From Oricola cellulosilytica (GTDB lineage: Bacteria > Pseudomonadota > Alphaproteobacteria > Rhizobiales > Rhizobiaceae): a stretch of DNA of 64,000 bases. Of the stretch, positions 34,294 through 43,674 are shown one piece after another (the first letter of the stretch is position 1; every line of letters begins with the position of its first letter). A model generated the notes under the pieces. It saw nothing but the letters and a program-made list of their open reading frames with translations, was not told the DNA's origin and made no database searches. The DNA is taken from positions 257,431 to 321,430 of the forward strand of contig NZ_JAINFK010000005.1 of the NCBI RefSeq assembly GCF_019966575.1, read 5' to 3'. Position numbers and translations under genes: made by a program.

Positions 34294-35727
34294 TTAGCTC
34301 TCTGCGTCGGCCTTTTTTTTCTTCGGCGCGGCTTTCTTCTTGGCAGCGGGCTTCTTCTTCGCCGGCGCAGCTTTCTTGGTTTCGGTCGCCTCCTCGTCAT
34401 CGGCCATCAGCTCTTCCTTGCTGACGGTCTTGTCGGTAACCGAAACCTGCTCGAGCAGGTGATCGACGGTCTTCTCTTCGAAAATCGGCGCGCGCAGGTT
34501 CGCGACGGCATCCGGGTTGCCCTTGAAGAATTCGAAGACTTCCTTCTCCTGACCCGGGTACTGACGCACCTGGTTCATCACGGCCTGCTGCAGTTCCTGC
34601 TCGCTGACCTCGATGCCCGCCTTCTCGCCGATCTCGGAGAGAACCAGCCCGAGGCGCACCCGGCGCTCGGCCAGACGCATATATTCCTCGCGCGCTTCCT
34701 CTTCGGTGGTGTCCTCGTCTTCGAAGGATTTCTTGGCCTGCTCCAGATCGTTGGTGATCTGGGCCCAGATATTGTTGAACTCCGCATCGACCAGTTTCGA
34801 CGGTGAGTCGATCTTGTACTGCTCGTCCAGAGCGTCGAGAAGCTGGCGCTTCACCTTCTGGCGGGTGACATTCCCGTACTGGCTTTCAATCTGCTCGCGA
34901 ACGACCTCGCGAAGGCGTTCCGCGCTTTCCAGACCGAGCTTCTTGGCAAGTTCGTCGTCGATGACGATCTCGCCGGCGCTTGCGACCTGCTTCACCTTGA
35001 CGTCGAAAACGGCGTCCTTGCCGGCGAGGTGCGCGGCACCGTAATCGTCCGGGAAGGTCACCTTGACCTGCTTTTCGTCGCCGGCCTTTGTCCCGACGAG
35101 CTGATCCTCGAAGCCGGGAATGAACTGGTTCGAGCCGAGCACCAGCTTGGCGTCCGTGTCGGTCCCGCCTTCGAATGCTTCGCCGTCGACCTTGCCGGCG
35201 TAGTCCATGGTGACCTGGTCGCCATTTTCCGCCTTGCCCTTCTTGGGCTCGTATTCGACGGCCGACTGGGCGATCCGCTTGACCTGCTCCTCGACTTCCT
35301 CATCCAGGATCTCGACGACTTCCCGCGTCACCTTGATCGAAGAGAAATCCTTGATCTCGATCGGCGGGATGACCTCGTATTTCAGCGAGAATTCGAAATC
35401 GGCGTCACCGGTAAGAACCTTCTCGGCTTCCTTCTCGTCCTCGGTCATGTCGACTTCGGGCTGCGTCGCGGATTTCTCGCCGCGGTCCGAAAGAACCGAG
35501 CGCGGCGTCTCGTTCAGGATTTCGTTGACGATCTCGGCCATGAACGACCGGCCGTACATCTTGCGCAGATGCGCGACAGGGACCTTTCCGGGCCGGAATC
35601 CGTTGAGACGGACCTTGCCCTTGGCATCCTCGAGGCGTTCGCCGAGCCTGGACTGGAGATCCGCCTTGGGAACGACGATCTTGATTTCCCGTTTCAGCCC
35701 TTCATTGAGGGTCTCGCTAACCTGCAT
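34294..35727 (-). CDS. tig: trigger factor, ribosome-bound chaperone
   Basis: Trigger factor binds nascent chains at the ribosome exit and has peptidyl-prolyl isomerase activity. The 477-residue protein has the ribosome-binding domain with GFRPGKVP near residue 43, an FKBP-type domain (about 155-245) and the helical chaperone domain. The last 30 residues are almost only Lys, Ala and Pro, a tail found in alphaproteobacterial homologues. It is followed by a clear terminator and preceded by tRNA-Leu(UAG) on the same strand. Confidence 0.95.
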   Translation of the reverse strand: MQVSETLNEGLKREIKIVVPKADLQSRLGERLEDAKGKVRLNGFRPGKVPVAHLRKMYGRSFMAEIVNEILNETPRSVLSDRGEKSATQPEVDMTEDEKEAEKVLTGDADFEFSLKYEVIPPIEIKDFSSIKVTREVVEILDEEVEEQVKRIAQSAVEYEPKKGKAENGDQVTMDYAGKVDGEAFEGGTDTDAKLVLGSNQFIPGFEDQLVGTKAGDEKQVKVTFPDDYGAAHLAGKDAVFDVKVKQVASAGEIVIDDELAKKLGLESAERLREVVREQIESQYGNVTRQKVKRQLLDALDEQYKIDSPSKLVDAEFNNIWAQITNDLEQAKKSFEDEDTTEEEAREEYMRLAERRVRLGLVLSEIGEKAGIEVSEQELQQAVMNQVRQYPGQEKEVFEFFKGNPDAVANLRAPIFEEKTVDHLLEQVSVTDKTVSKEELMADDEEATETKKAAPAKKKPAAKKKAAPKKKKADAES

Positions 35728-35808
35728 TGTTCAACCTTCGTTTCTCTACCGCCCGTTTGGCGACATGCCGTCAAGCAAATCGCGCCGTTTGCCTTGCCGG
35801 CGGTGTGG

Positions 35809-35893
35809 TGGTGCGGATAGAGGGAGTCGAACCCCCACGCCTTGCGGCGCTGGAACCTAAATCCAGTGCGTCTACCAGTTCCGCCATATCCGC
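35809..35893 (-). tRNA. tRNA-Leu (UAG)
   Basis: The minus strand folds into an 85-base class II tRNA with acceptor stem GCGGATA/TATCCGC and encoded CCA. The anticodon stem CTGGA/TCCAG encloses TTTAGGT with anticodon TAG, reading CUA and, by wobble, other CUN codons. It lies 81 bases upstream of tig on the same strand. No sign of an integrated element is seen next to it. Confidence 0.95.
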
Positions 35894-36474
35894 AGTGTTC
35901 GTGGACATGACAGGGCATGCCGCTTGATCGGGCGTCTATATCACCGCTCGCGCACCGATCAATGAAAAAATCCGCGCATTCGCGGCGAAACAGGGCTGTC
36001 TCGATCAAAACAGGCGTTCAGTATAAAGCGTTTCGCCCTCCTGGCGAAGCCCCTTGCTGCGCCCGGCCGTTCCCGCCGAACGCAACGACGACTTCCGTGA
36101 TAGCGCCTTCGCGCATCCTATCCAGACCGCATCGGAGTTGGCCGGTAGTCCGGGCCGCCTTCGCACCATTCGAAGCGCCGCCACCTGCCCCTGCGTCACG
36201 GCGCAAGTTATCTGCCGTTGGCGGCATCGATAACGCCGCGTTTTTGCCAATCATCGACTTGACGCTCGATCAACGTTGCCAAACGGAAGCTCTCTCATTT
36301 CAACTGCTTAGCACATGGCCGAAGCATTTTGAGGTCCGCAGTTACGCCCGGCATTGTGCGATGCACAATTGCATGGGTGCTATGCGTTTTCACGTCTTAT
36401 CATATTCGACAGGGCGACTATCTTCCGGTCACAACAAAACAAAAAAATGACCAACCAAGAACGAGACTAAGAAG
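35894..36474. other. 581-base geneless interval before the DUF1127 module
   Basis: Several overlapping open frames occur here on both strands, but all are Arg/Pro/Ser-rich in the way of GC-rich shadow frames and none has a good start or a recognizable domain. On the minus strand a hairpin TTCGCC/GGCGAA with AGGAG in its loop lies near 36032-36050. The last 100 bases become AT-rich and must hold the promoter for the first DUF1127 gene; no textbook sigma-70 or EcfG site is obvious. Confidence 0.5.
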
Positions 36475-36621
36475 ATGAATATCGCACGCTCTTTCAACGA
36501 ATGGCGCCGTTACCGCGCGACGTATAACGAACTGACACGCCTTTCCAGCCGTGAACTGAACGACCTCGGCATCAACCGCGGCGACATCCCGTTCATCGCA
36601 CGCAAGGCATCGCGCGTCTGA
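36475..36621 (+). CDS. DUF1127 mini-protein, copy 1
   Basis: A 48-residue basic protein beginning MNIARSFNEWRRYRATYNEL and continuing with the family core LSSRELNDLGINRGDI (YjiS-like DUF1127). In Rhodobacter a relative (CcaF1) is cotranscribed with stress-induced CCUCCUCCC-motif RNAs and binds RNA. Here three such hairpins follow the stop codon within 140 bases. A second copy of the whole unit lies 463 bases downstream; the two proteins are about 70 percent identical. Confidence 0.9.
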   Translation: MNIARSFNEWRRYRATYNELTRLSSRELNDLGINRGDIPFIARKASRV

Positions 36622-36642
36622 AGCACCGACGAAATTCCGTCC

Positions 36643-36756
36643 GGACCGATCCTCCTCCCCGGTCCGCGCGGATTTAAGGGACGCGGCCCTATCCTCCTCC
36701 CGGGGTTCGCGTCACCGAAATGAGACACCCGCTGCTCCTCCCGCAGCGGGTGTTTT
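36643..36756 (+). ncRNA. CCUCC-loop hairpin array and terminator, copy 1
   Basis: Three hairpins follow DUF1127 copy 1. The first (36643-36665) has stem GGACCG/CGGTCC, the second (36680-36713) GACGCG/CGCGTC, and the third (36725-36753) the perfect 11-base stem ACACCCGCTGC/GCAGCGGGTGT with a U-run. Each loop shows TCCTCC, the first two with the full CCTCCTCCC. This is the layout of the alphaproteobacterial cuckoo/CcsR RNA family, whose loops mimic the anti-Shine-Dalgarno sequence. The third hairpin is also a Rho-independent terminator. Confidence 0.8.
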
Positions 36757-36862
36757 CGTATGCCCCGCAGGGGGTACCTCGAATATCGCGGCCAACATGA
36801 AACGTATGGCGCACTGCATCGTATGCATGGCAGCTTTGCTGAAACGGGCCTTATCAAATCGT

Positions 36863-36889
36863 TTGAAACCCTTATCTTGCAAGCATAAC
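36863..36889 (+). promoter_or_regulatory. possible promoter of DUF1127 copy 2
   Basis: TTGAAA (36863-36868) and CATAAC (36884-36889) are 15 bases apart, or ATAACG at 16, upstream of the second DUF1127 gene. The spacing is short for a housekeeping promoter, and TTGAAA also resembles the heat-shock sigma -35 element. It lies after the terminator of copy 1, so copy 2 needs its own promoter. Confidence 0.3.
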
Positions 36890-36937
36890 GAAAACGAAAA
36901 GACCACCGAAGCAGCCCAACCGAGAAAGGATCTGACT

Positions 36938-37084
36938 ATGAACCTCGCACGCTCCTTCAACGAATGGCGCCGCTACAACGCGACGCGCGCGCAGCTCAAC
37001 CGCCTCAGCAGCCGTGAACTTGAAGATATCGGCATGAACCGCGGCGATATCACGGAAGTTGCCCGCAAGGCGGCTCGCATCTGA
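36938..37084 (+). CDS. DUF1127 mini-protein, copy 2
   Basis: A 48-residue basic protein, MNLARSFNEWRRYNATRAQL then LSSRELEDIGMNRGDITEV, paralogous to copy 1 (same length, most differences in the middle and C-terminus). A strong GAGAAAGGA ribosome binding site lies eight bases upstream. It is followed by its own three-hairpin CCUCC array. Conservation of protein, RNA hairpins and terminator in both copies points to duplication of the entire unit. Confidence 0.9.
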   Translation: MNLARSFNEWRRYNATRAQLNRLSSRELEDIGMNRGDITEVARKAARI

Positions 37085-37101
37085 GAGCACTGAATTCCGG
37101 G

Positions 37102-37216
37102 TGAACCGTTCCTCCTCCCCGGTTCATCTGGCTGACGGGGCGCAGCCCGACCTCCCTCCCAAGGCCCGCGCCATCCGTAACAGACACCCGCTGCTCCTCC
37201 CGCAGCGGGTGTTTTC
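37102..37216 (+). ncRNA. CCUCC-loop hairpin array and terminator, copy 2
   Basis: Three hairpins follow DUF1127 copy 2. The first (37102-37126) is TGAACCG/CGGTTCA with loop CCTCCTCCC. The second (37135-37178) has stem ACGG plus GGCGC with GCGCC plus CCGT and a larger loop where the word has diverged to CCTCCCTCCC. The third (37184-37212) is identical to the terminator hairpin of copy 1 with a TTTT run. Relative to copy 1 the first two stems have changed sequence but kept pairing, which supports selection on RNA structure. Confidence 0.8.
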
Positions 37217-37257
37217 GTTTCTTGAAGCAGGCTGCCGAAAGCGGTATTTCCGGTCCC

Positions 37258-38676
37258 ATGTCTCATTCCCCGGTTCATATCATTGGCGGCGGGCTCGCCG
37301 GATCGGAAGCCGCGTGGCAGATCGCCGCCACGGGCGTTCCGGTCATCCTCCACGAAATGCGTGGCGTTCGCGGCACCGACGCTCACAAGACCGATGGGCT
37401 GGCGGAGCTTGTTTGTTCCAACTCGTTCCGCTCGGATGACTCCGAGCACAACGCGGTCGGGCTGATTCATGCCGAAATGCGCGCCTCCAACTCGCTCATC
37501 ATGCGCTGCGCGGATGCCAACCAGGTGCCCGCTGGTGGGGCGCTTGCCGTTGATCGGGATGGATTTTCCGATGCGGTGACGCAGGCCATCGCGTCGCATG
37601 ACCTGATCGACATCGTTCGCGAGGAAGTCACCGGACTCCCGCCCGCCGAATGGGATCAGGCGATCATCGCGACGGGCCCTCTGACGGCTCCCAGCCTTGC
37701 GGACGCGATCGCCAAGGCTACCGGCAGTGATGCGCTCGCCTTCTTCGACGCCATAGCGCCGATCGTCCATTTCGAGAGCATCGACATGCAGACCGCATGG
37801 TTTCAGTCGCGTTACGACAAGCCAGGACCGGGAGGAACGGGCAAGGATTACATCAACTGCCCGTTGAACGAGTCGCAATACAACGCGTTTGTCGACGCCC
37901 TTATCGCCGGCGATACGACCGAGTTCAAGGAGTGGGAAGGCACGCCCTATTTCGACGGGTGTCTGCCGATCGAGGTGATGGCCGAACGTGGCCGTGAGAC
38001 CCTTCGCCATGGCCCGATGAAGCCAATGGGCCTCACCAATCGTCACAATCCGCACGAAAAGCCCTACGCAGTTGTGCAATTGCGTCAGGACAACGCTCTC
38101 GGCACGCTATACAACATGGTCGGGTTCCAAACGAAGCTCCGCTACGGCGCGCAAGCGGAAATCTTCCGCATGATTCCGGGTCTTGCCAAAGCGGAATTCG
38201 CACGTCTGGGCGGCCTGCACCGCAACACCTATCTCAACTCGCCAGTTCTGCTTACACCGGATTTGCAGCTTAAGGGTCGCCCGGGGCTCCGGTTCGCGGG
38301 TCAGATCACTGGCTGCGAAGGCTACGTGGAATCCGCCGCGATCGGTCTTCTGGCGGGCCGCTTCGCCGCTTCAGACCGCCTCGGGAAACACAAGGCTTTG
38401 CCGCCAACGACCACCGCATTCGGCGCGCTCCTGAACCACATTACCGGCGGACACATCGTTAGCGACGACGAAAAGAAGCGTTCATTCCAGCCAATGAACG
38501 TCAATTTCGGACTTTTTCCGCCGCTGGAGCCGGGCGCGCTGAAGAAACCTGAGGGCCATGTGGGCCGCTGGCGCGGAAAGGAAAAGGCGGTCGCCAAGAA
38601 AAAGGCCATCACGGACCGGGCAAAACGCGATCTCCAAGAATGGATGTCTGGCGGTGCAGTAATGGCCGCTGAATAA
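37258..38676 (+). CDS. trmFO: TrmFO, folate-dependent tRNA m5U54 methyltransferase
   Basis: TrmFO makes 5-methyluridine at tRNA position 54 using methylenetetrahydrofolate and FADH2. The 472-residue protein has the FAD motif [15 protein letters not shown] near residue 6, [11 protein letters not shown] near 55, and [22 protein letters not shown] near 345, all family hallmarks. The frame could start at TTG 37222, but the ATG at 37258 gives the standard N-terminus. It begins 42 bases after the terminator of the second CCUCC array. Confidence 0.94.
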   Translation: MSHSPVHIIGGGLAGSEAAWQIAATGVPVILHEMRGVRGTDAHKTDGLAELVCSNSFRSDDSEHNAVGLIHAEMRASNSLIMRCADANQVPAGGALAVDRDGFSDAVTQAIASHDLIDIVREEVTGLPPAEWDQAIIATGPLTAPSLADAIAKATGSDALAFFDAIAPIVHFESIDMQTAWFQSRYDKPGPGGTGKDYINCPLNESQYNAFVDALIAGDTTEFKEWEGTPYFDGCLPIEVMAERGRETLRHGPMKPMGLTNRHNPHEKPYAVVQLRQDNALGTLYNMVGFQTKLRYGAQAEIFRMIPGLAKAEFARLGGLHRNTYLNSPVLLTPDLQLKGRPGLRFAGQITGCEGYVESAAIGLLAGRFAASDRLGKHKALPPTTTAFGALLNHITGGHIVSDDEKKRSFQPMNVNFGLFPPLEPGALKKPEGHVGRWRGKEKAVAKKKAITDRAKRDLQEWMSGGAVMAAE

Positions 38677-38756
38677 GCTCCGTACCGGGAACGTTCGGCA
38701 ATATCCCCTCCTCTTAACGCTTCGCCTTTTTTCGCGAATCGTCCCATATATTGGGA

Positions 38757-39254
38757 ATGGGCCGACGAAAGAACAAAGTATCTCTCCTCAGGCGGGCATC
38801 TCATGCTTTCAAGATGCCGGCGATACTGACCATGCCTCCGCGAGTCCAGTATGGCGCCCTACCCTGGCGCATGACGAACGGCACAATGGATGTCATGCTG
38901 GTTACCAGCCGAGGAACCGGTCGCTGGATAATTCCCAAGGGCTGGCCGATCGAAGGCTATTCTTCGGCCCGGACCGCCGCGCAGGAAGCGTACGAGGAAG
39001 CCGGTTTGGTCGGCGAGACAAGCGATCAACCGATCGGATCATATCGCTACATGAAAACCCGCGAGGAAGGCGCGTCCGTGGAGTGCGTGGTCCATGTTCA
39101 CGCCTTGCAGGTTACCGAACAACGCGATGATTGGCCCGAGAGCGCCGAACGCAACACGATCTGGTTTCCCCGCAATGACGCCGCCCAGCGCGTCGACGAG
39201 CCGGAGTTGAGCGAAATCATTTTGAGATTCGCGCCGCCCTCTCCCCTCGGCTGA
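38757..39254 (+). CDS. NUDIX hydrolase
   Basis: A protein of about 165 residues with a NUDIX box in the form GWPIEGYSSARTAAQEAYEE followed by AGL, near residue 63. The key EE pair is kept; the first Glu and Arg of the textbook box are Tyr and Gln. It resembles the diphosphoinositol/diadenosine polyphosphate branch seen in rhizobia, but the substrate is not predictable. A TTG at 38751 or ATG at 38814 are alternative starts. It stands alone downstream of trmFO. Confidence 0.82.
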   Translation: MGRRKNKVSLLRRASHAFKMPAILTMPPRVQYGALPWRMTNGTMDVMLVTSRGTGRWIIPKGWPIEGYSSARTAAQEAYEEAGLVGETSDQPIGSYRYMKTREEGASVECVVHVHALQVTEQRDDWPESAERNTIWFPRNDAAQRVDEPELSEIILRFAPPSPLG

Positions 39255-39368
39255 CCAGCGGAGCCAATCTTTTCTAGATATCCCGCGTTTTCGGCGCTGA
39301 TTCGGATTTTGCGTCTGTTCCTTGGCACGAGCCATTGCTAGAGACGGCGCAATCGCAGGGAACCTTTC

Positions 39369-40901
39369 ATGAAAATCTCTACCGACACGGCCAAGAAGCC
39401 AACTCTCGACAAGGACCTCGACAAGATCGTTCGCATCGAGGAAGCCGCCGGCTTTGTTTCGCGCGGCTTCGCTGGCCCCGGCCTCGCGCTTCTGTTTCTC
39501 GCCGCTGCCGCCATTTTCGCCGCTCTCTACATCGGCGCGGGGCAAAGTGGCCTTTTCATCGTAATCGCAGCCGTCCTTGGCGGCTATATGGCGCTCAACA
39601 TCGGCGCGAACGATGTTGCGAACAATGTCGGACCCGCTGTTGGCTCGCGCGCCTTGACGATGGTGGGAGCGTTGTTGATCGCTGCCGTATTCGAGAGCGC
39701 CGGTGCGCTCATTGCAGGCGGCGATGTGGTCGGAACCATTTCCAAGGGAATAATCGATCCTGCGAGCGTTGCGAGCCCTGACACCTTCATCTGGGCAATG
39801 ATGTCCGCGCTTATCGCCTCAGCGCTCTGGGTAAATCTTGCGACGATCATAGGCGCGCCGGTTTCCACCACGCACTCCGTCGTCGGAGGCGTGATGGGCG
39901 CCGGTATTGCCGCGGCGGGTTTCGGCGCCGTTAACTGGCCGATGATGGGAACCATCGCAGCGAGTTGGGTGATCTCGCCCGTGCTGGGCGGTGTCATCGG
40001 CGCGATGTTCCTCGCGTTCATCAAGGTCATGATCATCTATCGGGACGACAAGATTGCCGCTGCCAGGCGCTGGGTCCCCGTACTCCTGGCGATCATGGCC
40101 GCAGCGTTCGCCGGCTATCTGGCGATGAAGGGACTGAAAAAAGTCGTATCCCTGAGCGGATGGCAGATCCTTGCAATCGGGGCAGTCGCGGGATTGGCCA
40201 CATATTTCGGTACGAAACCGCTCATCTTCCGGCAATCCGAGGGTATGGAAAACCGCAATCAGTCCTTGCGAACACTCTTCCATATTCCGCTGATTTGCTC
40301 GGCAGCACTCCTTTCCTTCGCGCACGGGGCAAATGACGTCGCGAACGCCGTCGGTCCACTCGCTGCGATCGTCCACACAGCCGAGGCAGGCGAGGTTCTC
40401 GCCAAAGTCTCGATTCCGTTTTGGGTAATGCTGATCGGCGCGGCCGGAATATCGATCGGGCTTGTTCTATTTGGGCCACGCCTTATCCGGATGGTCGGAG
40501 AACAGATTACCCGGCTCAATCCCATGCGGGCTTATTGCGTCGCGCTTTCCGCGGCCATCACCGTCATTATCGCGTCATGGCTGGGGCTGCCGGTTTCCTC
40601 GACCCATATTGCCGTTGGGGCTGTGTTCGGCGTTGGCTTTTTCCGCGAGTGGTTCACGTCGCGCTCCAGCCACCGGCGCGAATACCTGGCTCGGAAATAT
40701 GAGCGTGGCCGAAAGGAAAACAACCAAGCCGAGGCCGGCGAGCAACCACGTCGCAATGGCATGGCGCCGGAAGAATCTCGCCGCCGCGTTCTCGTCCGGC
40801 GGGCGCATTTCACGACCATCGTAGCGGCGTGGGTCATTACGGTGCCAGCAGCTGCGCTTCTTTCAGCGGCAACGTTTCTCGTGCTCAACACACTCTTCTA
40901 A
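39369..40901 (+). CDS. pit: PiT-family inorganic phosphate transporter
   Basis: A 510-residue membrane protein with about eleven helices. The two inverted PHO-4 signatures are present, GANDVANNVGPAVGSRALT near residue 78 and HGANDVANAVGP near 320, which transport metal-phosphate with protons or sodium. A cytoplasmic loop near residues 435-480 is highly charged. No phoU-like regulator gene adjoins it. It is convergent with the fatty acid hydroxylase gene, with a short AGGCGG/CCGCCT inverted repeat in the 23-base gap. Confidence 0.92.
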   Translation: MKISTDTAKKPTLDKDLDKIVRIEEAAGFVSRGFAGPGLALLFLAAAAIFAALYIGAGQSGLFIVIAAVLGGYMALNIGANDVANNVGPAVGSRALTMVGALLIAAVFESAGALIAGGDVVGTISKGIIDPASVASPDTFIWAMMSALIASALWVNLATIIGAPVSTTHSVVGGVMGAGIAAAGFGAVNWPMMGTIAASWVISPVLGGVIGAMFLAFIKVMIIYRDDKIAAARRWVPVLLAIMAAAFAGYLAMKGLKKVVSLSGWQILAIGAVAGLATYFGTKPLIFRQSEGMENRNQSLRTLFHIPLICSAALLSFAHGANDVANAVGPLAAIVHTAEAGEVLAKVSIPFWVMLIGAAGISIGLVLFGPRLIRMVGEQITRLNPMRAYCVALSAAITVIIASWLGLPVSSTHIAVGAVFGVGFFREWFTSRSSHRREYLARKYERGRKENNQAEAGEQPRRNGMAPEESRRRVLVRRAHFTTIVAAWVITVPAAALLSAATFLVLNTLF

Positions 40902-40924
40902 AGGCGGCAATACCGGCGTCCGCC

Positions 40925-41917
40925 TCACTCGCCAGGCGCAAGCGCAGGGTTCGCCACCGTCGGTCTGCCGCTGCGGGGGAGCCCGGGCTTCCCGGCTTCA
41001 TCCGGATGCAAACGGACGTAATCCGCCTTCAATGCCTCGGAGCCCTTGCGGCTGCCGTCATGGCTCCAACCGGGTGGCATGAACAGATAGCCGAGCCGCT
41101 GGCGCAACGTCAGGCCGGACGAGAACGCGTCTTTGAACATGGCGACCCATTCGTGGAACGCCACCTTCACCGGATTGAAGGTGCCAATATTCCGAACGAT
41201 CCCGTAGCGCGGGACGTCTTCCTGGAGTTCCTCCACGAAAGAGCCGAACATCCGGTCCCAGATGATGAGCGTGCCTGCGTAATTCGCATCGAGATAACGC
41301 GGATTGGTTGCGTGGTGGACGCGATGATGGGACGGCGTGTTGAAGATCAGCTCGATCGGCTTCCACATTTTGCCGATCGCCTCGGTATGGATCCAGAATT
41401 GGTAGACAAGATTCAGTCCTCCGACAAAGGCGATCAAAACCGGATGAAAGCCGATCAGGACCAACGGAACACGCAAGATGAACATTCCGGTGAACGTGCC
41501 GGTCCAGCTTTGCCGCAATGCCGTTGAAAGATTGTAATGTTGGGAGGTGTGATGATTGACATGCTCTGCCCACACCCACCGCGAGCGATGCGCAATGCGA
41601 TGATACCAATAATAGCGTAAATCATCGAGCAGGAAACAAAGCAGCACCGCCCACCAGGAAAAGCCGAAATCGTAGATGCGGTACTGCCACGCCCACATCA
41701 GGACCGCAAAGGCGACGAAACCGACCAACAGGCCGGAAACCACGTTTCCGGTTCCCATCAATAACGAAGTCAGCGTATCGCGGGTCTCGAAACCCGCCTT
41801 CTTCTCTGCACGCGACAGCTTGAGGTAGAGAAGCTCGGCAAGGATCGCGATGATGAAGAACGGGATCGCGATCTGTGTCACGTCGGGATAGTCCGGGATA
41901 AGCTCGCTTAGGTTCAT
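40925..41917 (-). CDS. fatty acid hydroxylase/sterol desaturase family protein
   Basis: A 330-residue di-iron membrane enzyme with four or five helices and the histidine clusters expected for the family: HRIAHRSRWVWAEHVNHH near residue 106 and HHRVHHATN near 198. Such enzymes hydroxylate or desaturate lipids. In bacteria the substrates include fatty acids and hopanoid or sterol-like lipids; which applies here is unknown. Its start overlaps the stop of the 158-residue gene upstream by one base, so both are probably one operon. Confidence 0.86.
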   Translation of the reverse strand: MNLSELIPDYPDVTQIAIPFFIIAILAELLYLKLSRAEKKAGFETRDTLTSLLMGTGNVVSGLLVGFVAFAVLMWAWQYRIYDFGFSWWAVLLCFLLDDLRYYWYHRIAHRSRWVWAEHVNHHTSQHYNLSTALRQSWTGTFTGMFILRVPLVLIGFHPVLIAFVGGLNLVYQFWIHTEAIGKMWKPIELIFNTPSHHRVHHATNPRYLDANYAGTLIIWDRMFGSFVEELQEDVPRYGIVRNIGTFNPVKVAFHEWVAMFKDAFSSGLTLRQRLGYLFMPPGWSHDGSRKGSEALKADYVRLHPDEAGKPGLPRSGRPTVANPALAPGE

Positions 41918-42393
41918 CAGGCTGCCTTCTCTTGCGCATCAGCGAAAAGACCTGCCACGGTCCCGGCCGTCCTCGCATCTTCGAATGCCAGCCGCACGCG
42001 CGGCAATGTAAAGTCGCGGGTCATGAGTTCGACGATGCGCCCATCGGCCGTGGCCACCATCTCTCCGCAGGTAACCAGCCGGGTCAGTTGTTTGCTCCCC
42101 AACACATGCACGAGCCCGATGTGACCGTCGGCAAGTTCGAGAACCACGTCTCGCCCATCGCTTGAAACGTGGCCCTCATGAACCACCGCTTCGGGAAAAT
42201 CGATCTTGAACCGGGAGATCGCTTCCGCGGCGGTAGCAAACTTCACCGCAGCACTGCCGCCGCTCAAATGTACCGAAAGAACGATAACAGCTATGCCGAT
42301 AGCGACCACTGCAACAAGTACCGGCAGGCTCACGCGATCCTCCAGACGCTCCCATTCCCGAACAAATCCTAGCGTTTTTGACGTTGACGTCAA
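41917..42393 (-). CDS. single-pass membrane protein of unknown function
   Basis: A 158-residue protein with a cytoplasmic start, one membrane helix (about residues 23-44) and a soluble periplasmic domain of about 110 residues rich in beta-strand pattern (VVLELADGHIGLVHVLG). I do not recognize a family. It overlaps the fatty acid hydroxylase gene by one base and may act with it. No cysteine pair or catalytic signature stands out. Confidence 0.65.
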   Translation of the reverse strand: MTSTSKTLGFVREWERLEDRVSLPVLVAVVAIGIAVIVLSVHLSGGSAAVKFATAAEAISRFKIDFPEAVVHEGHVSSDGRDVVLELADGHIGLVHVLGSKQLTRLVTCGEMVATADGRIVELMTRDFTLPRVRLAFEDARTAGTVAGLFADAQEKAA

Positions 42394-42409
42394 AGTAATT
42401 TGTTGAGAT

Positions 42410-43258
42410 CTACGGCCCGATGGCGCGGCGCAATATCCGCCACTGTGCCGTCAATGGGGAGAGCCCCGCCGTTCCGGCGGAGACCCTACCCGGCCTCCTT
42501 TCGATCCTGGCCAATGTCGGCTTGACGATCGCGAGCGGAAGGAAGGCTGGCTTAACGAGCGGGTCGAGCTTCGCGAGCGCCATCTCGGCCCTGGTCAAAT
42601 GGTCACGGGCAAGCGCCGTCATCATGGCGACAACACGTCCGGCCGCCTCGGCGTCCTCGCCCTTCAACCAGGTTTCCTTATCGGTTCCCGCAGCAGCCAG
42701 AAACTCCTCGGGCACGAACACTTGCTGGTAACGGCGGTGAAACACCGTACGGCGAAGAATGCCGGTCAGCCCGAAAGTGACACCAGCATGGCCGGCGGCA
42801 TCGGAAGAGCCCGGGTCGCCGCCGTCCATCAGGATCTGCGCCGAGAGTTGAAACAGCACCGACACCGTTTCTCCCAGATACCCTTCAAGGCTCGTCTGGT
42901 CGGGCATCGGATCATTGTAGAGATCGAAAATGCGCGCCTCGAGAAGGTTCGCCAGCGCGCTTTGCGGCAGCCTGTAGCGCGTAATCGCCCGCTGCAGGGC
43001 CGCTCCCACCGGATGCTGCATCGCTTCGGCCGCTCGGTCGCCGGAAATCGCGTCGCGCCACCATTGAAGCCGGATCTCGCCCGGCATCGGTTCAGACACG
43101 ATCTCCCTGATGCGGCTCGTCTCGAGATTGAAGGCAAAGAGCGCCGCCAGCCCCGGCCGTCTGGATTCCGGTGAATAGAGCACCGTCAGATAGCGCTCCC
43201 GGTCACCCTCGCGGAGCAGACCCATGCAATATTCGAAGTTATCCGGCATATCTGACAA
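42410..43258 (-). CDS. squalene/phytoene synthase-fold protein, NDUFAF6-like
   Basis: A 282-residue protein with the squalene/phytoene synthase fold (FAFNLETSRIREIVSEPMPGEIRLQWWRDAI in two parts near residues 40-72, and GLTGILRRT near 160). Both Asp-rich motifs of true synthases are missing: the first helix lacks DxxxD, and after ILR the residues are TVFHR rather than DVxxD. That is the state of mitochondrial NDUFAF6, a complex I assembly factor. It lies 11 bases after the Mth938-like (NDUFAF3-like) gene, which supports this reading over a terpenoid enzyme. Confidence 0.8.
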   Translation of the reverse strand: MSDMPDNFEYCMGLLREGDRERYLTVLYSPESRRPGLAALFAFNLETSRIREIVSEPMPGEIRLQWWRDAISGDRAAEAMQHPVGAALQRAITRYRLPQSALANLLEARIFDLYNDPMPDQTSLEGYLGETVSVLFQLSAQILMDGGDPGSSDAAGHAGVTFGLTGILRRTVFHRRYQQVFVPEEFLAAAGTDKETWLKGEDAEAAGRVVAMMTALARDHLTRAEMALAKLDPLVKPAFLPLAIVKPTLARIERRPGRVSAGTAGLSPLTAQWRILRRAIGP

Positions 43259-43269
43259 GCTGAAGCCGT

Positions 43270-43665
43270 TCAGGCCGCGTCCACAGCGATCAGCGCCGCA
43301 GCAACCGCCCGGTCCTCCGCAAGCAGGACATTGTAGGTGCGCACGGCAGAGCCCGTGCTCATCGGCTCCGCCATGATCCCGCTCTCGCGCAACCGCGCCT
43401 GCAGGGCCGGATCAAGTCGGCGCAAGTCATGCCCGGTTCCAACCAGAAGAACTTCGATCTGCGAAGACTGATCGAACACGGATTGCAGGCTCGTGGCGGT
43501 GATGTCCGCAGCATCCGTCACATCCCAGCCGTGGACGCCGGACGGAAGGCAAAGGATCGAGCCGCGATGTGACATCTCCGCAAATCGAAAACCGCCCGAA
43601 CCATACGCATCGATCGGCGCACGGCCGGGGAAATGCGCCTCGCGAATTTCGATGCCCTTCGCCAA
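43270..43665 (-). CDS. Mth938-domain protein, NDUFAF3-like
   Basis: A 131-residue protein of the Mth938/DUF498 family with YGSGGFRFAEMSHRGSILCL near residue 21 and LLVGTGHDLRRLDPAL near 73. The mitochondrial relative NDUFAF3 helps assemble complex I, and its bacterial genes are known to cluster with secDF and yajC, as here (nine bases from secDF). A role in complex I or membrane protein assembly is inferred from family and synteny. Confidence 0.85.
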   Translation of the reverse strand: MAKGIEIREAHFPGRAPIDAYGSGGFRFAEMSHRGSILCLPSGVHGWDVTDAADITATSLQSVFDQSSQIEVLLVGTGHDLRRLDPALQARLRESGIMAEPMSTGSAVRTYNVLLAEDRAVAAALIAVDAA

Positions 43666-43674
43666 CCGACGCGC

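Noticed and set aside
35917-36450. A 177-codon open frame upstream of the DUF1127 module
   Set aside because: Pro/Arg/Ser-rich shadow-like composition, no good start site and overlap with other open frames on both strands.
42410-43258. Functional squalene or phytoene synthase
   Set aside because: Both Asp-rich catalytic motifs are absent and the neighbours are secDF and an NDUFAF3-like gene rather than terpenoid genes.
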